A stretch of DNA of 64,000 bases from Flavihumibacter fluminis (GCF_021491375.1 NZ_JAKEVY010000003.1:620001-684000), one strand, 5' to 3'; shown: positions 50,964 through 60,412, numbered from the stretch's first letter. The notes: generated by a model from the letters alone, not told the origin. Numbers and translations are program-made.

Positions 50964-51983
50964 ATGTTTGCCCATAAATACAGACTCTGGTTCGCCCTGT
51001 TTCTTGGATGCTATTCTTACCTGAATACGCTCTATGCAGAGGTTTATACCTATTACCAGATTCAGGCTCCCTGGTACCTTAGCCTGCTCACCATTTTACT
51101 GGTAACGCTGGGAGTTTGGGAACTGAACCGTTTACTGGATAACAGGATTCAAAAACACTGGGCTGACAAAACACAACTCACCCGTATCGGAATTTCCTTC
51201 CTTGCCGGAACCATCGCCTCGGTTTTGATTGCGCTGGTTATCATTGTCATTACTGCAAGGGGCCTTGCAGGACTCAGAGGTTCTGCTGTTTCTCTTCCCA
51301 TGAAGCTGACTACCATGTATGCTACCAGGATCAACCTGTTCTTGCATATTATTAATGCGTTGTTTGTTTTCATCGGCAACCTGCGGCAAAAAGAAGTGGA
51401 AGCGGAAGCGCTCAAGCGAAGCACAGCGCAGGCACAGCTTCAGATTATCCGTAACCAGATCAATCCGCATTTTCTTTTCAATAACCTGAATGTACTATCC
51501 GGACTGCTCGTTAAAGACAACCCGGAGGCTAACGAGTTTGTTGAGTCTTTCGCTGCAGTTTATCGCTATTTATTAAGCAATCAGGATAAGGAATTGGTAT
51601 CGCTTCGATCTGAACTCGAATTTATTCAGCCTTATATCTTCCTGTTAACCAAACGATTTCCTGAAAGTTTATCCATCTCCCTATATGTTCAGGAAGGCGA
51701 AAAAGACAAGCGTATCGTACCTGGCGCTTTACAATTGTTGATCGAGAATGCCATCAAGCATAATATATTGTCTAAACAATTCCCACTGGTTATTGACATT
51801 TCAGTGAACGGAAATAACAGTTTGGTTGTTAGTAATAACCTGCAAATCAAAAGTCCAGTTGAACCGTCTACGCAAATAGGGCTTAATAATATCCGTCAGC
51901 GATATGAATTAAGTACTGGCCAGACGATCACTATTAAAAAGGACGACCGGATTTTCAGTGTTTATTTACCATTAATAACCTAA
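50964..51983 (+). CDS. LytS-family sensor histidine kinase
   Basis: A 339-residue inner membrane kinase with four predicted spans (about 8-26, 36-52, 74-98, 122-140) and no large extracellular sensor. The His_kinase domain has the phospho-acceptor His169 in QINPHFLFNNLNVL. The ATP-binding part has LLIENAIKHN and GLNNIRQRY. It is the usual partner of LytTR regulators and is followed 8 bp later by one. The signal is unknown. It sits downstream of the FAS1 lipoproteins but behind a terminator, so control of those genes is only a possibility. Confidence 0.94.
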   Translation: MFAHKYRLWFALFLGCYSYLNTLYAEVYTYYQIQAPWYLSLLTILLVTLGVWELNRLLDNRIQKHWADKTQLTRIGISFLAGTIASVLIALVIIVITARGLAGLRGSAVSLPMKLTTMYATRINLFLHIINALFVFIGNLRQKEVEAEALKRSTAQAQLQIIRNQINPHFLFNNLNVLSGLLVKDNPEANEFVESFAAVYRYLLSNQDKELVSLRSELEFIQPYIFLLTKRFPESLSISLYVQEGEKDKRIVPGALQLLIENAIKHNILSKQFPLVIDISVNGNNSLVVSNNLQIKSPVEPSTQIGLNNIRQRYELSTGQTITIKKDDRIFSVYLPLIT

Positions 51984-51991
51984 TCTCGTTT

Positions 51992-52714
51992 ATGCGAACG
52001 CTTATTGTTGAAGATGAGCCATTGGCTGCGGAACGTCTGACAGTACTCCTCCAACAATTGCGCCCGTCTGCAGTTGTAGCGGCTGTCACAGATAGTATTT
52101 CAGAAACCATTCAATGGTTGAATGAAAACCCATCACCTGACCTGATCCTCATGGATATTCAGCTCTCAGATGGACCCTCCTTCGAAATTTTCAGAACAAT
52201 CAAATCAGAATGCCCCATCATTCTGACAACCGCATTTGATTCTTATGCGATGGATGCTTTCAAATTGATGAGTATTGATTATTTACTCAAACCTGTTACC
52301 AAATCTGCACTTAAACAGGCCCTCGATAAACTGGATTTGCTGTCAGGAAAAAATACAATCCTTCCCAAGACCTATAAATCACGCTTCCTGGCCCGGATTG
52401 GCAGTCGCAGTTTCTTTATAGATACCACTGATATCGCTTATTTCTCTGCCGACAATAAAATTGTATATTTAAACGCGCATGATGGTACTCGTTACATTGT
52501 AGACTATACACTGGAAAGTCTGGAACTGGTGCTGGATCCACGACAGTTTTTCAGGCTAAACAGAAGTATCATTGTACAGGCATCCGCTATTCAACACATT
52601 AAACCATATATCAACAGCCGACTCAAACTCAATGTGAAAGCTGGTTCCAACCTGGATGAACTGATCGTCAGCAGAGAACGGGTACCGGCATTCCGCGAAT
52701 GGGCTGAGAGTTAA
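51992..52714 (+). CDS. LytTR response regulator
   Basis: A 240-residue two-component regulator. The receiver domain (1-115) has acidic Glu7/Asp8, the phospho-acceptor Asp55 in LILMDIQL and Lys100 in DYLLKPV. The LytTR DNA-binding domain (about 135-238) has FIDTTDIAYFSADNKIVYLNAHDG and FFRLNRSIIVQASAI. It is paired with the upstream LytS-type kinase. LytTR proteins bind direct repeats near their target promoters; I could not identify such repeats here. The downstream gene starts 10 bp later and is probably co-transcribed. Confidence 0.95.
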   Translation: MRTLIVEDEPLAAERLTVLLQQLRPSAVVAAVTDSISETIQWLNENPSPDLILMDIQLSDGPSFEIFRTIKSECPIILTTAFDSYAMDAFKLMSIDYLLKPVTKSALKQALDKLDLLSGKNTILPKTYKSRFLARIGSRSFFIDTTDIAYFSADNKIVYLNAHDGTRYIVDYTLESLELVLDPRQFFRLNRSIIVQASAIQHIKPYINSRLKLNVKAGSNLDELIVSRERVPAFREWAES

Positions 52715-52724
52715 CTTATTACTT

Positions 52725-53429
52725 ATGAGAATTTCATTGCTCATTCTGTTTGTCTTGTTTTTTGTTGGTGCAGTGGCCCAGGGTAAAAAGGAAACTGTAG
52801 TATACCTGAAAAACGGATCTGTTATCCGTGGCCAGCTTGTTGGTTCTTCAGATCAGCAGACCCGCATCCTTACGCAGGATGGTTCTATATGGTCTTTCAA
52901 TAAAGCTGAACTCGACTCTGTCCGAGCTGAAAAGCGCTTTCGGAATTTTGCCTATAAAACAAAAGGCTTTGCACATTTCAGTGAACTGGGTCCGCTGGTA
53001 GCCGGGAAAACAACAGTTGACGGAGTAACCACTGCCGCCTTTTCCTTTCAGACCGTTAACGGGTATAAATTCAACCAGTTTGCCATGCTGGGTTTTGGTA
53101 CCGGTGTGGATCTGTATGCTACGCAAACCATTGTTCCGCTTTTTGCCAGTTTCCGGGGAGATATCGCTACCAATGGTACCGTGCTTCCGTTCTATTTTAT
53201 CGATGCAGGATATGCTGCCAACATTACCCAGGATTCACAGGCCGGTGAAGATTTTAAAGGAGGGTTATTATATGCTGCGGGAATCGGTGTAAAAATCCCG
53301 TTCAATCGTTCTGCCGGCTTTCTGCTGAGCATTGGGTATCGTTACCAGGCAACCCAATCTATCCGCAACCAGGATCAGATCGATACGAAGTACCGCCGCC
53401 TTGCCATCCGCGCAGGCTTTTTCCTTTAA
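52725..53429 (+). CDS. Exported protein, probable small outer membrane beta-barrel
   Basis: A 234-residue protein with a signal peptide (1-19, VGAVAQG). The N-terminal part (20-70) is an Sm-like or DUF-type beta segment (VVYLKNGSVIRGQLVGSSDQQTRILTQDG), common in Bacteroidota proteins with roles at the envelope. From about 80 it has alternating strands (MLGFGTGVDLYATQ, LPFYFIDAGYAANI, LLYAAGIGVKIP, FLLSIGYRYQA) ending in RRLAIRAGFFL, a barrel-like C-terminus with terminal aromatic. It is in the same transcript as the LytS/LytTR pair, so it may be controlled by or signal to it. No named family is recognised. Its stop overlaps mnmD by 4 bp, tail to tail. Confidence 0.8.
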   Translation: MRISLLILFVLFFVGAVAQGKKETVVYLKNGSVIRGQLVGSSDQQTRILTQDGSIWSFNKAELDSVRAEKRFRNFAYKTKGFAHFSELGPLVAGKTTVDGVTTAAFSFQTVNGYKFNQFAMLGFGTGVDLYATQTIVPLFASFRGDIATNGTVLPFYFIDAGYAANITQDSQAGEDFKGGLLYAAGIGVKIPFNRSAGFLLSIGYRYQATQSIRNQDQIDTKYRRLAIRAGFFL

Positions 53430-54100
53430 GTTGTCATGGGTTTAGTGGCTCGAACCATTTCTCTTTTGCCAGGCGGACCAGGAATTTTTTCAATGCTGAA
53501 TCCCGCTGCCTGCATCGCTCTTCTTACTATGCCTTTACTGCAGTAGGTGACCAGTATGCCACCCGGGTTCATGTTAGCAAACAGTTTTTTGAATACGGAT
53601 TCGGTCCATAATGCCGGTTGCGCCGTTGGTGCGAATGCATCAAAATAAACAATGTCATAACTGCCGGTGGGATGAAAAGCTTCGAGTGTACCTTCCCGCT
53701 TACACAAGTGAAACCCCGGAGTAACTTTCACCCACTCATTCCATGCTGCCAGATGTATGGCTTTAAAATAGTCAACGGCACCATCCTGTTTCAATAATGC
53801 TGCATAATTCAGCTGCATGGCCAATTCCACTGATACTGGATAAGCTTCCAGGCTTTCATACCAGATTTCCCGGCCTTCAGCTTCCAATAACGTGAGTAAG
53901 GCATTCAGTCCGGTTCCAAAACCCATTTCAAGAACCGACAGCGAATCATTGGTCGTCTTTAGTTTAAATCTCAATCCCGCTTCAATGAATACATGCATTG
54001 ATTCCTGCACAGCGCCGTGTTTGGAATGATAGGTTACCTGCATTTCAGGTATCGAAATAGTATGACTGCCATCCGCAGTTGCCTCCAGGATTCTTTCCAT
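53426..54100 (-). CDS. mnmD: tRNA 5-methylaminomethyl-2-thiouridine methyltransferase
   Basis: An SAM-dependent methyltransferase that finishes the mnm5s2U34 wobble modification of tRNA; it is the stand-alone equivalent of the MnmC1 half of E. coli MnmC. It has 224 residues. The N-terminus with TYHSKHGAVQESMHVFIEAGL, the SAM motif LEMGFGTGLNALLTL, FDAFAPTAQPALWTE and YCSKGIVRRAMQAAGF are typical. The FAD oxidase half (MnmC2) is not fused, as expected outside Proteobacteria. It is divergent from the AlkA-type glycosylase with a 28-bp gap. Confidence 0.93.
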   Translation of the reverse strand: MERILEATADGSHTISIPEMQVTYHSKHGAVQESMHVFIEAGLRFKLKTTNDSLSVLEMGFGTGLNALLTLLEAEGREIWYESLEAYPVSVELAMQLNYAALLKQDGAVDYFKAIHLAAWNEWVKVTPGFHLCKREGTLEAFHPTGSYDIVYFDAFAPTAQPALWTESVFKKLFANMNPGGILVTYCSKGIVRRAMQAAGFSIEKIPGPPGKREMVRATKPMTT

Positions 54101-54128
54101 GCTGCGAAGTTAATTACTACTTTCGGGT

Positions 54129-54734
54129 ATGTCTTATTTTGATCACCTTTCACTGGATAAGAAGATGGCTTCCATCCTTGACGGAGAACCCTTCGTGCTT
54201 AAAAAACAACAGCGGCTGGATTTCTATCTGTGCAGTTCTATTATGAGTCAACAGTTATCTGTAAAGGTGGCTGCCGTAATCAAGCAGCGATTCTTATCAC
54301 TGTATGAGGGTAATCTGCCTCATCCGCAACAGATCCTGGAGACGCCTTTTGAAACATTACGGGGAATCGGTTTGTCCAATGCCAAAGTAAACTATGTACA
54401 AAATGTGGCGCGTTTTGCCCTTGAAGAGGGGATGGATTACAAAAAACTCAACAAGCTTTCCAATGAAGAAGTAATCGCCTATCTCACACAGATCAAAGGT
54501 GTTGGCAGATGGACGGTAGAAATGTTACTCATGTTCGCCATGGCAAGAGAAGATGTGTTTGCTATTGATGACCTGGGTATTCAAATGGCGATGAAAAGAC
54601 TCTATCGCCTCGATGATGCTGATCGAAAATTATTCAGGGAAAAAATGTTGAAGATCTCAAAGAAATGGGCTCCCTATCGGACCTATGCCTGCGTACATTT
54701 ATGGAGATGGAAAGATAATGGGCCGGCTGTTTAA
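54129..54734 (+). CDS. DNA-3-methyladenine glycosylase, AlkA-type HhH-GPD
   Basis: A 201-residue base excision repair glycosylase that removes alkylated purines. The helix-hairpin-helix is IKGVGRWTVEMLLMF, and the catalytic aspartate lies in FAIDDLGIQMAMKRLY. The absence of a Lys in the loop marks it as monofunctional. It has no N-terminal TBP-like domain, so it matches the compact Bacteroidota/archaeal AlkA form. The end KWAPYRTYACVHLWRWKDN is conserved in the family. Its last 4 bp overlap the convergent small secreted gene. Confidence 0.93.
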   Translation: MSYFDHLSLDKKMASILDGEPFVLKKQQRLDFYLCSSIMSQQLSVKVAAVIKQRFLSLYEGNLPHPQQILETPFETLRGIGLSNAKVNYVQNVARFALEEGMDYKKLNKLSNEEVIAYLTQIKGVGRWTVEMLLMFAMAREDVFAIDDLGIQMAMKRLYRLDDADRKLFREKMLKISKKWAPYRTYACVHLWRWKDNGPAV

Positions 54735-55114
54735 TGCATCCTGGTTACCGTTACATAACTAATCTCATTCCGGATCACCTTGAATTTTTTTAACAGGATA
54801 CGCTGAGGTTTTACCCATTCAAAAACCAGTTCGTCCGCACAGGAGGAAGGAATTTTATATACTTTATCAAAGCTGGAGCCAACCATCTTGTCTTCATGTA
54901 CCAACTCGCCTTCCTGATCACGCACAAATAATGTGGTCTTTTCTTTTTTTGAAGTATTCAGTCGGGCTTTGAAAAACAGGTAACCGTCTTCCGCTTTTAG
55001 AAATTCGATTGAAGCTGCACTAGTAGCTGTTTGCCCGTTTACTGAAAGCAAACAAGCGAAAAAAAATCCCATTAGAAAAAGGATTCTTGCCCCTATGGTA
55101 GTACAATTTTTCAT
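54731..55114 (-). CDS. Small exported protein of unknown function
   Basis: A 127-residue protein with a signal peptide (about 1-27, CLLSVNGQ). The rest is beta-rich with many lysines (YLFFKARLNTSKKEKTTLFVRDQEGELVHEDKMVG) and ends with VFEWVKPQRILLKKFKVIRNE. It lacks cysteine pairs except one residue in SSCADEL. I recognise no family. It is last in a likely operon obgE-patatin-this gene (34-bp gap after the patatin gene). Confidence 0.75.
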   Translation of the reverse strand: MKNCTTIGARILFLMGFFFACLLSVNGQTATSAASIEFLKAEDGYLFFKARLNTSKKEKTTLFVRDQEGELVHEDKMVGSSFDKVYKIPSSCADELVFEWVKPQRILLKKFKVIRNEISYVTVTRMH

Positions 55115-55148
55115 GCCTGAAAACTACCTTCTTAAAGTTACCAAAAAA

Positions 55149-57575
55149 TTAATTCCCTGTTATCAAATCAAACTCTTTTAACAACGCGATTAGTCGGGGT
55201 TGGTTCACTAATCTGCGATCCATCTGGTTACGGACACTATCAGATATAAACCAGTTCATGGCATAGGGGCCTTTGGAAAGCGTATCACCCGGTACATCCG
55301 GATCATTGTACAAATGAATGGGGATGTATTCAAAAGACCTGAAAACTCCTTTTGTACCCTGTTGCTGCAGGTCCTGAATGTAGGTGATAAAGCGGCGATC
55401 ATTCACGGTTGTCTGCATATCAAATGCACCGGTGATGGTGAGCAGCGGCGAGAGCAGATCGTTGACAAATGGACCGATCGGTTTTAATGGAACAGTCCCC
55501 TGTGGACTGTTGGTTATCTGAATTACCCGAATGTTCAGTTTTGCTGATCGTTTGCGGATTTCATCATCCGGACTGGCAGCTGCCAGTTTAAGAAGCGTCC
55601 GGATCATTTCCTGCACAGCACCGGCTCCTGAATTATCAAAATACCCTCCGTCTACGAAATAATGCGCCCTGGTAGTGTCTGTACCGTTGGGAGAGGAGGG
55701 AGTTTTGATCTGGTTGATGCGCCCTGCGGGACTGATATACGGAAACCTGGCTCCCAATATCGTGGCTGTGCTTAGACGGATGGTTTGATCTTTTGGCAAA
55801 AGTGCCGCAACATCTACCCTGCGGTTGAAAACATTCGGGGCGATATGAATGTTGGACACTACTCCGGGGCTTCCATCTTTAACCCGGGTGGTATTGATGA
55901 AAAGTACAGGCAGGGAATGCGGTACTCCGGTTTTGGTAAGGCACTGATCAAACCAGGTACTGTCGAAGCCCACCCGATAATAGGATGCATCAATACCTCT
56001 TTCAATGGCCTGCTCCAATGCTTCCGCACGATCTTCATTAGGCACAATCTTGTTAAGCAGCGGTATGTAGTTGAAGAAATCCGGTCCCAGCATCCTTGCC
56101 AGTGTGAAACTTAAAAAATCCTGGCGCAGGAACTCACGGCCCGATGCTTCAAATCCCTTTACCGGTTCTTTATTTTGCTGGTGTAGTAAGGTGGTGTAAA
56201 AATTGGCAATACCCAACCCTCCTCCGGAAGTACCTGATAAACAAAAAAGATGACGTGAAAAACGGCCACGGGGATCCTGTAATGAAGCATCTTCCAGTTT
56301 GCCTAAAACAGAAGCTACCCAATAGGCTGATCTGGATGCGCCGCCATTTGCCAATACCAGGTACATATCATACGAAGCTGCTGTATCAATTTCCGGTCTT
56401 GATTTTACCCAGTGATAAAAATATTCGGATAACTGCTGCCGCTTTTCATAGATCGCCGGATCCAGTTGCCGCTCCGATAAACTCCCTGTTCTTACAATAT
56501 GGTGATCCGGTGTTGGAAGAAAAGCTGCAAACAGGAAAATGAAAAAATGAAAATTGACCTGGAATTTACAGGAGAGGGCGGATAGCATATTACCAAAGCC
56601 CTGGAGAACTGCGAAGGCAAGCAGGATAACTGCAAAAGGGCCTATTTGTACACTGGCTGCAAGAGAGTTAATCGCAAGGAGGTAAAAGCATAAACCGATT
56701 GCTGCCACCAGGTTAAAAACGGCGAAATAATTTTTCTCTTCGTTCGGCAGGTGTAAAAATTTCATTGACCGTTCCACCAGCCTTTCAAAAGCTTTGGCGG
56801 GATGAATGCCCGTTATCCGCCCTGCCTTCGATCCTTCTCTTATCATGTGTTGGCGACGTACATTGATGTACAGCATATAGAGAAAAAACAGGAGCAGTAG
56901 CAGCAGCAGAATATAGGGTATTCGACTGAACAGATCATACTTTACATATAAAACCGGCAGCAGTAATACCAGCCCGAATAAACCCCAGGCAATATTCCTT
57001 AACAAGGCGGATTTACCCGGCAATTGCACCAGCCGGATCAGCGTGCGATCAGCCAGCCAGGCAAGTAAGGTGGCTCCAATCAACACGAGGAAAGGCTGTT
57101 CCTGAGCCCAGCTATCGGGAAAAAGAAGCAGGCTCAGTACAATCATAACTACTAACAAACATCCATAACCGATAATTCGGGGAAACCGTTGCAGAAACCT
57201 CAATTCCATATCGTATAAGGATGCATAGGCCTGATCACTTAACACCGGATCTATAATCCGTACGGCCTCCCGGTGTTGCCAGCCTTTGATGTAAGCAACC
57301 ATCCGGGATGAATACCAACTGACATAAACCCAGAAAAAAATCGCCACCAGGAAGATCATCTTGGCAGCCAGTACATGACCAAATGCGCCTGCAGTTTCAG
57401 TGAAAGAAATCAGGATATCCTGTCCCTGGCTAAGTTGAGAAAATGCCACCATGGCCAGGATGATGAATACCAGCGATGGGAAAAATAGCCAGCAACTCCG
57501 GAGCAGGTTCGACAGGAATCGTAAAAAGGGATATTTTCTGAGTCGGATCGATAAGAAAATACTTCCTGTACGCAT
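55149..57575 (-). CDS. Membrane-anchored patatin-like phospholipase
   Basis: An 808-residue inner membrane protein. Eight or nine predicted membrane spans lie in residues 25-350. The patatin domain starts at about 402: oxyanion loop NGGASRSAY, nucleophile Ser450 in GTSGGG and the catalytic Asp642 in FVDGGYFDNSG, so both members of the Ser-Asp dyad are present. It would hydrolyse acyl chains of membrane lipids. The large multi-span N-terminal part is unusual compared with classical patatins of 300-400 residues. It begins 10 bp after obgE ends, so the two are probably in one operon with the small secreted protein. Confidence 0.88.
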   Translation of the reverse strand: MRTGSIFLSIRLRKYPFLRFLSNLLRSCWLFFPSLVFIILAMVAFSQLSQGQDILISFTETAGAFGHVLAAKMIFLVAIFFWVYVSWYSSRMVAYIKGWQHREAVRIIDPVLSDQAYASLYDMELRFLQRFPRIIGYGCLLVVMIVLSLLLFPDSWAQEQPFLVLIGATLLAWLADRTLIRLVQLPGKSALLRNIAWGLFGLVLLLPVLYVKYDLFSRIPYILLLLLLLFFLYMLYINVRRQHMIREGSKAGRITGIHPAKAFERLVERSMKFLHLPNEEKNYFAVFNLVAAIGLCFYLLAINSLAASVQIGPFAVILLAFAVLQGFGNMLSALSCKFQVNFHFFIFLFAAFLPTPDHHIVRTGSLSERQLDPAIYEKRQQLSEYFYHWVKSRPEIDTAASYDMYLVLANGGASRSAYWVASVLGKLEDASLQDPRGRFSRHLFCLSGTSGGGLGIANFYTTLLHQQNKEPVKGFEASGREFLRQDFLSFTLARMLGPDFFNYIPLLNKIVPNEDRAEALEQAIERGIDASYYRVGFDSTWFDQCLTKTGVPHSLPVLFINTTRVKDGSPGVVSNIHIAPNVFNRRVDVAALLPKDQTIRLSTATILGARFPYISPAGRINQIKTPSSPNGTDTTRAHYFVDGGYFDNSGAGAVQEMIRTLLKLAAASPDDEIRKRSAKLNIRVIQITNSPQGTVPLKPIGPFVNDLLSPLLTITGAFDMQTTVNDRRFITYIQDLQQQGTKGVFRSFEYIPIHLYNDPDVPGDTLSKGPYAMNWFISDSVRNQMDRRLVNQPRLIALLKEFDLITGN

Positions 57576-57585
57576 ATGAAAAGGT

Positions 57586-58590
57586 TTAGTCCACCGGTCG
57601 GTTGAGGATCTGCCAGAGCAGGTCTTTTAATTCCTTCAGTCCCTGTTGGGTTACAGAAGATATGAAAAGATGCGGATATTCGACAGGCAGCTCTTTACTG
57701 ATGGCTGCTTTTAACTCATCATCCAGCATATCGCTTTTGCTTATTGCAATTACAATATCCTTTTCCAGTAATTCCGGGTTGTATTCTTCCAGTTCGTTGA
57801 GTAAGATCTCAAATTCCTTACGGTGATCCTTGCTGTCGGCAGGTATCAGGAACAGGAGTGCGGAGTTGCGTTCAATATGACGCAGGAACCGGTGCCCCAG
57901 TCCGCGTCCCTCGGCCGCCCCTTCAATAATTCCGGGCAGGTCAGCAATACAGAATGATTTTCCGTCCCGGTATTCCACCATTCCCAGTTGAGGGCTCAGT
58001 GTGGTAAAGGCATAATCCGCGATCTTGGGTTTGGCAGCGGTGATCACACTCAGCAGAGTGGATTTACCGGCATTCGGAAAACCTACCAGTCCCACATCTG
58101 CCAGCACTTTTAATTCCAGTATTTTATAACCCTCCGCTCCGGGTTCTCCGGGTTGGGCATGCTCAGGCGCCTGATTGGTGGGAGTGGCAAATCGGGCATT
58201 TCCAAGCCCGCCACGGCCTCCTTTCATCAGAATGACTTCCTGCCCGTCTTCCAGGATTTCGGCTTCTTTTTCGCCAGTTTCCTCGTCAAAGGCAATGGTT
58301 CCAAGAGGCACGTCAATGTAAATATCCTTTCCGCTACGTCCGGTGGAGTTATTGCCGCTTCCGCTCTCCCCGTTTTCGGCAAGGATGTTTTTGTGATAGC
58401 GCAGGTGCAGAAGAGTCCAGAGGTTTTTGTTACCACGCAGGATGATATGTGCACCCCGGCCGCCGTCGCCACCATCGGGACCGGCTTTCGGGTTGAACTT
58501 GGTTCGCATGAAATGTTTACTTCCGGCTCCGCCATGACCACTTCGGCAAAAAACGCGGATCTGATCAACAAAATTTGATTTCTCTGACAC
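57586..58590 (-). CDS. obgE: Obg GTPase, ribosome assembly and stress control
   Basis: A 334-residue essential GTPase of the Obg/CgtA family, associated with late 50S assembly and (p)ppGpp signalling. The glycine-rich Obg domain (1-158; [30 protein letters not shown]) is followed by the G domain (about 160-334) with G1 [10 protein letters not shown]2 TTLSPQLG, G3 DLPGI, G4 SKSD and G5 SSVTQQG. There is no C-terminal OCT domain, as usual in Bacteroidota. It begins 30 bp after paaY on the same strand, so read-through from the phenylacetate operon is possible. Confidence 0.96.
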   Translation of the reverse strand: MSEKSNFVDQIRVFCRSGHGGAGSKHFMRTKFNPKAGPDGGDGGRGAHIILRGNKNLWTLLHLRYHKNILAENGESGSGNNSTGRSGKDIYIDVPLGTIAFDEETGEKEAEILEDGQEVILMKGGRGGLGNARFATPTNQAPEHAQPGEPGAEGYKILELKVLADVGLVGFPNAGKSTLLSVITAAKPKIADYAFTTLSPQLGMVEYRDGKSFCIADLPGIIEGAAEGRGLGHRFLRHIERNSALLFLIPADSKDHRKEFEILLNELEEYNPELLEKDIVIAISKSDMLDDELKAAISKELPVEYPHLFISSVTQQGLKELKDLLWQILNRPVD

Positions 58591-58620
58591 GATTATACGC
58601 TGTTAATGGGCGAAGGTAGT

Positions 58621-59211
58621 TCATTTGGACAACTGCCATGTTTCATACAGGATCTCCTGGCTGGGACGGTCGGCCGGAAGCTCCGTTAATGGTTCGCAAA
58701 CCTGGCTATATTGCTGCATTTCTTTGGGCAGTGCCTGGTATAAGGCGGTGCCTTTGGTTTTCCAGGAAAGCATTTCGTCACTTACTTCCTTAATGATTTT
58801 TCCGGGGTTGCCCACTACCAGGCTTCGGGGAGGAATAATGGTTCCTTCTTTAATAAAACTTAATGCACCAACGATGGATTCATCACCCAATTCAACGCGA
58901 TCCATGATCACCGAATTCATTCCTACCAGGCAATTGCGGCCGATCTGGGCGCCATGTACAATGGCACCGTGACCGATATGCGCACCCTGCTTAAGTAATA
59001 CTGTATAACCTGGAAACATGTGAATGGTGCAGTTTTCCTGCACATTACAGCCGTCTTCCAGAATGATGCCACCCCAGTCGCCACGTAAAGCTGCACCCGG
59101 ACCAATATAACAATCTTTCCCAATGATCACATTTCCGGTTATGCATGCCTGTGGGTGTACATAGGAACTAGGATGTACTACCGGAATAAATCCCTTGAAT
59201 GAAATAAACAT
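58621..59211 (-). CDS. paaY: PaaY-type thioesterase of the gamma carbonic anhydrase fold
   Basis: A 196-residue left-handed beta-helix protein. The hexapeptide repeats run through residues 18-130 (CITGNVIIGKDCYIGPGAALRGDWGGIILEDG, then MFPGYTVLLKQGAHIGHGAIVHGAQIG) with the zinc-binding histidines. A helical C-terminus follows (WKTKGTALYQALPKEMQQYSQVCEPL). In E. coli PaaY hydrolyses dead-end CoA esters of the phenylacetate pathway. It is the last gene of the paa cluster here, which supports paaY over a generic gamma carbonic anhydrase. It starts 6 bp after paaI. Confidence 0.9.
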   Translation of the reverse strand: MFISFKGFIPVVHPSSYVHPQACITGNVIIGKDCYIGPGAALRGDWGGIILEDGCNVQENCTIHMFPGYTVLLKQGAHIGHGAIVHGAQIGRNCLVGMNSVIMDRVELGDESIVGALSFIKEGTIIPPRSLVVGNPGKIIKEVSDEMLSWKTKGTALYQALPKEMQQYSQVCEPLTELPADRPSQEILYETWQLSK

Positions 59212-59217
59212 AATATG

Positions 59218-59634
59218 TCAAATATGCGTTTTCCCAGTTCGGAAACAAGTTCCTTTGAAAAGGGCTACCTGTTCATTACGCTGGTTGAATATGCCTATGG
59301 AATAAACTCCAGTACTCCGGCCATTGTGGATTTCCGTTGCCTCGGCAGTCAACGTATCACCGATCTGAACGGCCCTGGTAAATGAAATATTGGTATCAAG
59401 GGCGACCGATAAATTGTTGCGATTGTTGCAGGCAAATGCAAAGGCACTGTCCGCCAGAGAGAATGCAATACCTCCATGTGCAATGCCAAACCCGTTTACC
59501 ATTTCCTTCCGGATGGTCATCCTGATGCGGCTGTACCCTTCCCTGATTTCCAGCAATTCGATACCCAGCCACTGGCTGAACGCATCCTGCTGCAGCATGT
59601 GGTCAACCACTTTTTCGTAGGATGATTTTTCCAT
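59218..59634 (-). CDS. paaI: PaaI-type hydroxyphenylacetyl-CoA thioesterase
   Basis: A 138-residue hot-dog fold thioesterase that frees CoA from dead-end intermediates of phenylacetate breakdown. FGIAHGGIAFSLADSAFAFACN has the family HGG and catalytic Asp. SIGIFNQRNEQVALFKGTCF ends the fold. The open frame extends to 59736, but the ATG at 59634 (MEKSSYEKVVDHM) gives the usual length and follows the paaG stop at once (1-bp gap), while the longer form would overlap paaG by about 100 bp. Confidence 0.92.
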   Translation of the reverse strand: MEKSSYEKVVDHMLQQDAFSQWLGIELLEIREGYSRIRMTIRKEMVNGFGIAHGGIAFSLADSAFAFACNNRNNLSVALDTNISFTRAVQIGDTLTAEATEIHNGRSTGVYSIGIFNQRNEQVALFKGTCFRTGKTHI

Positions 59635-59635
59635 C

Positions 59636-60412
59636 TTATTTTCCTTTAAATACAGGGGCTCGTTTCTCCAGAAAGGCCTGGACGCCTTCTTTGAAATCTT
59701 CGGTATTGGCTGCGCGTTGCTGCAGTTTGTCTTCATTTGCTAACTGTTCAATCAGTGCATGTGTGAACGACCATTGCAATGCTTTTTTGGTATAGGCCAG
59801 TCCAACTGTTGGCATGGTTGCAAGTTTCGCTGCAATGCTAAAAGCCTGCTCCATAAACTGGTCATCTTCATAAAATTGATAGATCATACCCAATCGTTCT
59901 GCTTCTTCCGCACTTACTTTTTCCCCTAATAACATCAGGGCACTGGCTTTCTGATGACCGATTAATCGCGGCAGGTAGAAAGTTCCTCCACTATCTGGAA
60001 TCAATCCGATTTTAGAAAATGCCTGGATAAAACTGGCTGATTTCGCGGCTACCACAATATCGCAACCCAGCGCAATATTGGCTCCTGCTCCAGCTGCCAC
60101 ACCGTTTACTGCAGCTACAACAGGTTTTTTCAGATCGCGTATACCCATTACAATTGGATTGTAATGCTCCGATAAAATTCTTGCCATGCCAGGTCCTTCC
60201 GGATCTACCACTTCTGCCAGGTCCTGGCCCGCAGAGAATGCTTTGCCTGCGCCGGTGAGAAATACGGAACGGATTTCAGGAGCTTCACATTCTTTTAATA
60301 CTGCCTGTAATTGGAGAGCCATTTCCCGGTTAAATGAATTCAGTTTATCCGGACGGTTTAAGGTAATTTTTCCTACCCCCTCTTCAATGCTAAAAAGTAT
60401 GGATTCAGCCAT
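59636..60412 (-). CDS. paaG: Enoyl-CoA hydratase/isomerase, PaaG-like ring-1,2-epoxyphenylacetyl-CoA isomerase
   Basis: A crotonase-family enzyme of 258 residues from ATG 60412 (MAESILFSIEEG). It turns the epoxide made by the PaaABCDE oxygenase into the seven-membered oxepin-CoA. The oxyanion-hole segments are AFSAGQDLAEV and VNGVAAGAGANIALGCDIVVA. FSKIGLIPDSGGTFYLPRLIG has the Asp in place of the second hydratase Glu, as in PaaG. PaaF is also a crotonase, but the Asp and the position after paaD favour PaaG. The paaD stop is 44 bp upstream. Confidence 0.92.
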   Translation of the reverse strand: MAESILFSIEEGVGKITLNRPDKLNSFNREMALQLQAVLKECEAPEIRSVFLTGAGKAFSAGQDLAEVVDPEGPGMARILSEHYNPIVMGIRDLKKPVVAAVNGVAAGAGANIALGCDIVVAAKSASFIQAFSKIGLIPDSGGTFYLPRLIGHQKASALMLLGEKVSAEEAERLGMIYQFYEDDQFMEQAFSIAAKLATMPTVGLAYTKKALQWSFTHALIEQLANEDKLQQRAANTEDFKEGVQAFLEKRAPVFKGK

